Assembly (NCBI RefSeq): GCF_000531125.1
Contig: NZ_CBTK010000248.1
Span: forward strand, 1-47,769
Length of the DNA: 47,769 nucleotides
Source of the DNA: Candidatus Contendobacter odensis Run_B_J11
GTDB taxonomy: Bacteria > Pseudomonadota > Gammaproteobacteria > Competibacterales > Competibacteraceae
Reading direction: 5' to 3'
This document shows, in pieces, positions 46,283 through 47,769 of this stretch (within the stretch, counting starts at the first letter, position 1; each line of letters starts with the position of its first letter). Under the pieces are notes generated by a model. The model saw only the letters and a program-made list of their open reading frames with translations. It had not been told where the DNA came from and did no database searches. A program made the translations under genes and the position numbers.

Positions 46283-47005
46283 ATGCGTCCCAGCCACCGC
46301 GCCGCCGATGAAACACGCTCGATTCAGATCACCCGCCAATTTACCAAGCACGCCGAAGGTTCAGTGCTGGTAGAGTTCGGCGATACCCGGGTGATCTGTA
46401 CTGCCAGCGTGGAGGAGCGGGTACCGCCCTTTCTCAAGGGCAAGGGGCGAGGCTGGGTGACCGCAGAATATGGCATGTTGCCCCGCGCTACCCATACCCG
46501 TTCCAGCCGTGAGGCCAGCCGTGGCCGCCAGGATGGACGGACCATGGAAATCCAGCGACTGATCGGGCGGGCGCTACGCTCGGTGGTGGATCTGGAAGCG
46601 CTGGGCGAGCGCACCGTGACGCTGGATTGCGACGTGATCCAAGCTGACGGCGGCACCCGCACTGCGGCGATCACCGGCAGTTTCGTCGCACTGGCCGATG
46701 CCGTGCGTTATCTGCTGGAGCGCAAGAAAGTCAGAAAGAATCCGCTGCACGGGCAGGTGGCCTCAATATCAGTGGGTATCTATCAGGGCGTTCCGGTGCT
46801 GGATCTGGATTACGCTGAGGATTCGGAGGCGGAAACTGATATGAACGTAGTGATGAACGACGCCGGCGCGTTCGTCGAACTCCAAGGCACCGCTGAGGGT
46901 CACGCCTTCCGCATCGAGGAATTGCAGGCGATGCTGGATCTGGCGCGGGGCGGGATTGAGCACCTGTTACGCAAGCAGCGGGACGTGCTGGGATTGCCGG
47001 GCTGA
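46283..47005 (+). CDS. rph: Ribonuclease PH
   Basis: RNase PH trims tRNA 3' ends by phosphorolysis. I chose the ATG at 46283 (AGGAA 8 nt before it) because the protein then begins [20 protein letters not shown] and has 240 residues, matching the family. The open frame to 46211 is upstream leader. Motifs include [78 protein letters not shown] and the active-site [12 protein letters not shown]. It lies 4 nt before rdgB. Confidence 0.97.
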   Translation: MRPSHRAADETRSIQITRQFTKHAEGSVLVEFGDTRVICTASVEERVPPFLKGKGRGWVTAEYGMLPRATHTRSSREASRGRQDGRTMEIQRLIGRALRSVVDLEALGERTVTLDCDVIQADGGTRTAAITGSFVALADAVRYLLERKKVRKNPLHGQVASISVGIYQGVPVLDLDYAEDSEAETDMNVVMNDAGAFVELQGTAEGHAFRIEELQAMLDLARGGIEHLLRKQRDVLGLPG

Positions 47006-47009
47006 AACC

Positions 47010-47642
47010 ATGCCTAAAATCGTTCTGGCCACTAACAATCCCGGCAAGGCGCGGGAATTCGCCGCCCTGCTGGCGAATCTGGCGGTGGAGGTCGTGCCGC
47101 AGTCGGCTTTCAACGTGCCGGAAGTGGCGGAAACCGGACTGAGCTTTGTCGAGAACGCTATTCTCAAAGCCCGCAACGCGGCCTTGCATAGCGGATTATC
47201 GGCGTTGGCCGACGATTCCGGGCTGATGGTGGATGCGCTGGGTGGAGCGCCGGGCATTTACTCCGCCCGTTACGCTGGGCCTGGAGCCAGCGACCGCGCC
47301 AATCTCGCTCAACTGCTGGCTGAATTGCGCGAAGTGCCCAAAGAACGGCGCACCGCCCGCTTTCAGTGTGTACTGGCGTTGTTGCGCCATCCCACTGATC
47401 CGACACCGCTGATCTGCCAGGGAAGTTGGGAGGGCGTGATCACGCTTGAGCCGCACGGTACTCACGGCTTTGGCTACGACCCGGTATTTCTGCCGCCCGA
47501 TCAGGCGGGGAAGACTGCGGCTGAATTAGAGTTGGTGACCAAGAATCGTCTGAGCCATCGCGGCCAGGCGTTAGTGCTACTGTGCCGACAGTTGCGGAAT
47601 GATCCGGATTTTTGGGTGCGGGCTACAGCAACGGCGCATTGA
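47010..47642 (+). CDS. rdgB: dITP/XTP pyrophosphatase (non-canonical purine NTPase)
   Basis: RdgB hydrolyses dITP, ITP and XTP to keep deaminated purines out of nucleic acids. The ATG at 47010 gives 210 residues starting [20 protein letters not shown], the family N-terminus. [61 protein letters not shown] and [11 protein letters not shown] follow, all diagnostic. It follows rph by 4 nt, a common pairing, and its downstream neighbour converges. Confidence 0.97.
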   Translation: MPKIVLATNNPGKAREFAALLANLAVEVVPQSAFNVPEVAETGLSFVENAILKARNAALHSGLSALADDSGLMVDALGGAPGIYSARYAGPGASDRANLAQLLAELREVPKERRTARFQCVLALLRHPTDPTPLICQGSWEGVITLEPHGTHGFGYDPVFLPPDQAGKTAAELELVTKNRLSHRGQALVLLCRQLRNDPDFWVRATATAH

Positions 47643-47676
47643 GCAAAGCGCAAAATTAGAGCGGTATCCCGTCGGT

Positions 47677-47769
47677 TTATGGCCCGATATAGGTATGGGG
47701 TACCACTGGCACTGGCGCTGACGCTGATGTCTTCGCATCGGGAGCAGGCGCTGGTGCGCCGAGCGAAAT
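47677..47769 (-). CDS. C-terminal end of an unknown protein (partial)
   Basis: A minus-strand frame enters from the right edge and ends with TAA (complement of 47677-47679). The 30 visible residues are Ala/Pro-rich (GAPAPAPDAK, SASAPVPVVP) and end in HTYIGP. A Pro/Ala-rich tail is common in envelope or periplasm-spanning proteins, but the part seen is too short to identify. It would converge with rdgB, leaving a 34-nt gap. Confidence 0.4.
   Translation of the reverse strand: MSLGAPAPAPDAKTSASAPVPVVPHTYIGP

Overview
The window is a chromosomal segment of a Gram-negative gammaproteobacterium of fairly high GC content. The evidence is lipid A genes (lpxD, fabZ, lpxA, lpxB), the outer-membrane assembly genes bamA and skp, a large uridylyltransferase glnD, and the order rpsB-tsf-pyrH-frr-uppS-cdsA-dxr-rseP-bamA-skp-lpxD-fabZ-lpxA-lpxB. 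I cannot name the species from the sequence. A sewage or purple-sulfur type lineage such as Competibacteraceae/Chromatiales is a guess from protein style only.

Layout. Positions 3-242 hold the C-terminal end of a plus-strand membrane protein. Positions 300-20037 are one almost unbroken minus-strand housekeeping block. In transcription order it runs rpsB, tsf, pyrH, frr, uppS, cdsA, dxr, rseP, bamA, skp, lpxD, fabZ, lpxA, lpxB, then argH, tgt, yajC, secD, secF. It covers translation, UMP supply, undecaprenyl and phospholipid precursors, envelope stress proteolysis, outer-membrane protein and lipid A assembly, arginine synthesis, tRNA queuosine and the Sec translocon accessory proteins. From 20330 the plus strand carries map, glnD and a small secreted protein with a duplicated 24-residue motif. 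Then come the minus-strand rlmD, a PolB-like 3'-5' exonuclease and cysM, a plus-strand 2OG-Fe(II) oxygenase, and a minus-strand pair of a GATase-like protein and a class II DAHP synthase.

Positions 30703-45236 are an accessory region. Its left flank (30.7-32.9 kb) holds a structured non-coding stretch, two small hypothetical genes, prophage tail relics, a fragment of an NPPY DNA methylase and a truncated GG-IGSG protein joined end to end. Next is a 12-kb plus-strand defence locus of tightly packed genes. In order they are a SNF2-type helicase with a PLD-like N-terminus, a DUF4391 protein, a zeta-toxin-like kinase with a small partner protein, and a beta-class type III-like adenine methyltransferase (Mod). 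These are followed by a PtuA-like AAA ATPase, a PtuB-like HNH nuclease whose reading frame carries an in-frame amber stop, and a type III Res helicase-nuclease. A Septu-like pair is therefore nested, by overlapping reading frames, between the mod and res genes of a type III-like system that also carries a helicase/DUF4391 module. This composite is the best candidate for an undescribed system here. The right edge has a GGGTACAC direct repeat that looks like an integration scar.

After the island the housekeeping sequence resumes with yicC (minus), rph and rdgB (plus), and the tail of a minus-strand gene that runs off the window. Two copies of a paired-hairpin repeat (10261-10333 and 24253-24323, opposite orientation) and a family of 9-bp-periodic CACGAA palindromes, one of them in frame inside mod, are further repeat structures.
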